Shown: one piece after another, positions 61,441-64,000 of the stretch
Layout: each line of letters opens with the position of its first letter
Position numbering within the stretch: position 1 is the first letter of the stretch
Assembly: GCA_023079485.1 (NCBI GenBank)
Contig: CM041084.1
Span: 11,034,609-11,098,608, forward strand
Direction: 5' to 3'
DNA from: Archilochus colubris
Lineage: Eukaryota > Chordata > Aves > Apodiformes > Trochilidae
Length of the DNA stretch: 64,000 nucleotides
Made by a program: the position numbers and the translations under genes
Notes under the pieces: generated by a model
Told to the model about the DNA's origin: nothing
What the model saw: the letters and a program-made list of their open reading frames with translations, nothing else
Database searches by the model: none

Positions 61441-64000
61441 GCCCTGTAACTTCCTTTTAAATGATCCCCTTTCCTGTGCTTTAGTCAGACCACCTCTGCA
61501 TTTCAAAACTATCCTGTTTCTGATGTTCTGCCTATTCTTTTCTCACCACCATCATAAACTCTCAGATTGCCATTACAAATCACTTGATTTTCCTTTACTT
61601 TTACCATCCTCTCCAAGCCCAGAATTTCTGCAGCTTCTGGACCTAAAAAATATTGCATTGTCACCAGAATACTGGGATTTGGATTCCCAGGGCAATTTGT
61701 CATTTGCCAGAACTGGATCAGTCTCTCCACAGTGACAAGGCAGAGCAACTTGCCTGTCCTGTTAAGGCATAAAGCTGTGACAATCATGTGGTTTGGGAAA
61801 AAATTCTTACTAAAACTGGGTCCCCTTTTAGAAAACATTTATTATGACAGCCATGGCCAGATGCTTGCATACAATCAAGTAAACACTGCTCAGAGAGGTG
61901 TTGCAAACCAACTAAGCTATCATAGCCAGCTGGGGTGGGCACCAAGACAGCTCCAAGTAGAAAGGTCAGCCACCTGCATATAAAATCATAATAGAAACTC
62001 TGTGCAGAGAGTCTGAAGATACTATTTCTAGCCCTTGATGCTCTCAGTTGCAGGCCTGAGTTGAAAAACAAAGGGGAAGCCACTTTCTCTATTAACTCAT
62101 CCACTGCAACAGCATCATCTAAATGGCTGCCTGAAATTTGACAGGTATGTGCAATGGAGATGCAGAACATTCAAATGTTTCTTTTTTTTTTTAATCCAAA
62201 AAAACGAGACATGTTTCTAACAAAAAGGCAATATATTTCAAAGTAGATTATCTTGTTTAGCTGTCAGGACACTATGAGGAAATGAGAAACCTGTGAGTGG
62301 TCTCCAGTGTCTCCTCATCCTCTCTTACACCACAGCCCAGGATAGCTATATGGCTATACTACAGAGGGTAAAGCATCACTGTCTGCACTGGTTGGCTGTT
62401 AAGCTGAGTTTTACTCATGACAGACATTCTGTTATGATACACCTATTGGGTTATTGTACTGGTTTTTAATCCAGCCCACTGAATGAGAAGAAGCTAACAT
62501 TGTTGCTGGAAGATTACATCTACCATCTCTCCAAGGACAAATGCAGATAGAGGCATCTAATTTACCTACTAATTAGCATCTCTCTGCTGGGTTATGTGAA
62601 TGCTACTAAGTCACATTTAAAAGGACCGATTGCTCTCTTTTATTTTGGAGAAGCTCTGCAACCCCAGCACAACTATGTGGCTCAGAAAAGAAAGATACAA
62701 TGCTGTGAAGCCTGTCAGTAATCTGATTCAAGACCTTGCTAACTTGGCTTTGACTTCCAGAACATAGTCCATTTTCAGGAAAAAAAAAGCTTCACAAATC
62801 TTCACAGTTGCCTTCCTGTACCAGGTGCAGTCTCATTAAAAGTGTTCTCTTATCTGGAGTTGGGTGACATGAGGTAATTAGTGCATGGTAAGACTATACT
62901 GATTATAGGAGCCTATCCACCTAACTTAAACATCCAGGCTTCATTACACTTTAGGCACCTAATGAAGCAGCCTACATAAAATGAGTTCTTAATGTAACCA
63001 ATGGAGACAAGCAGATTACTGTGATTAACTTCTGAAGGATCTAAGGAGCACACCCTGTCTGCTTGTGTTTAGCTACATAAAACCGGTTGAAAGGATCTCC
63101 TTTTTGGAGGCCTTCAGAAGCACTTCATCTGTATTGTACTTAAGGGGAATTTGGGCACTTTTTTAGCTGCTTCATTAAACTGATGAAATCTGGGCATGAG
63201 TCAGATCTGCAGATTAGGTGGACAGAGTCATGTCCATCATTTTTCCAAGAAAAGTAAAAGTTGAGGTGATAAGGCTGGGTGAATGATACTTGTTCTGCCA
63301 GCAAGCTCCAGCACATTTAGTCCTCACACTGTCCCAACTACATTGGCACTGTAGGTAAGGACTACAGCTTTCTACAACACCTTTCCATTACACTATGAAG
63401 AATAATACCACACCATTCTTTTCCTTACAAATAGCTACTACATTCAGCATCCCACAAAGGTGAGATTTTTCATCTGGAGAAGATGATACATGCTCCCTGA
63501 TATCCTTTAAAATAGCTAGAGTTTGGATGAAAATTTGCTCAATCAAATATAACCTAGAAATGGTCTGTAGTCTGAGAAAGAATGAATCAATCAAAAACTG
63601 TAAAATTATTATCTCATTACTGGCTGGATCAAAATGTGGAACATCACAAGAACACGAGGAGTTAGTCACAAATAAACACAGCCTTCCACTTGTTCCTGAT
63701 TTGTGACGACAGAAAGGCACCAAATCACCTTGTTGTAAGAAAAAGAATCAAAAAAAGGTAGCAAGAAAAAAGGCTTCTGTGAAACTTCTCTATTCTGTGC
63801 AAGTCTTCTGTGCAGGAGCTGGTATCTAAGGCAAATCTCCCAAGGATCCCAGGGCAAATGTTCTGATTTTGATGGAGTGTGAGGAAATGTACTGCTAGGA
63901 GACAGAGTTAACTGTATGGTGAAACTGAGATATTTAAACTTTGAAATAAAACTGTACAGATTAATTTATGTCTATATCATAAAAGCCAGACTTGTCAGAG
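61441..64000. other. Unique non-coding sequence to the window end
   Basis: Minus-strand frames of 109 codons (61509-61838), 128 codons (61784-62170) and 111 codons (63388-63723) carry no recognised domain. A poly-T run lies at about 62182-62192. Nothing else is supported. Confidence 0.55.

Noticed and set aside
61509..62170. 109- and 128-codon minus-strand frames
   Set aside because: No domain recognised; lengths are within chance expectation, and shorter frames lie on the opposite strand of the same DNA.
1..64000. CRISPR arrays, bacterial operons, phage or insertion sequences
   Set aside because: No regularly spaced repeats with unique spacers, no dense collinear coding frames and no ribosome-binding-site pattern; the DNA is vertebrate in character.
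1..64000. Full-length endogenous retrovirus with paired LTRs
   Set aside because: I saw no long direct repeats with TG…CA ends flanking gag/pol-like frames; the only clear reverse transcriptase is CR1.

Overview
This window is most likely non-coding vertebrate DNA from a bird. Two things point there: the dominant recognisable repeat is the CR1 non-LTR retrotransposon, and most copies end in the (ATTCTATG)n-type tail typical of avian CR1. The background is AT-rich, CpG-poor and full of short A, T and AT-rich low-complexity tracts, as in an intron or intergenic desert of a warm-blooded vertebrate. I found no cellular protein-coding exon, rRNA, intact tRNA, CRISPR array or bacterial or phage feature that I can support. 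The many short open frames are about as long as chance predicts, and the few with recognisable protein content are pieces of the CR1 reverse transcriptase ORF.

Layout. 0-0.5 kb is unremarkable. A 3' CR1 fragment on the minus strand lies at about 474-752. From 0.75 to 10.4 kb the sequence is unique-looking, with a possible regulatory element near 7.4-7.8 kb (two POU octamers, an AATTAATCA-type homeobox site and a 14-bp palindrome). Two separate minus-strand CR1 fragments sit side by side at about 10.4-11.1 kb. From 11.1 to 44.9 kb there is mostly unique sequence with a short CR1 3' end near 14.25 kb, a decayed CR1 end at about 26.06-26.31 kb, short tandem duplications (25.69, 38.09 and 42.48 kb), a CpG cluster near 38.3-38.5 kb and a trinucleotide array at 38.77 kb. 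From 44.9 to 55 kb there are three small CR1 3' remnants plus several A/C-rich and T/G-rich tracts. From 57.3 to 58.4 kb there are two tRNA-like remnants in opposite orientation.

The main feature is at about 58.93-60.10 kb: a 5'-truncated CR1 on the plus strand, GC-rich against its surroundings. It carries the second half of the reverse transcriptase domain and the ORF2 C-terminus, broken by two frameshifts and one stop. It lies directly after a TA-rich, self-complementary tract. A MIR/CORE-SINE-like remnant follows at about 61.34-61.44 kb, and the rest to 64 kb is unremarkable.

There is no operon or pathway to describe. I did not find evidence of an undescribed biological system. The observations most worth checking are three 21-bp repeats carrying TGACGT at 42.48 kb, the octamer-bearing block at 7.4-7.8 kb, the CpG cluster at 38.3 kb and the tRNA-like pair at 57.3 and 58.3 kb.
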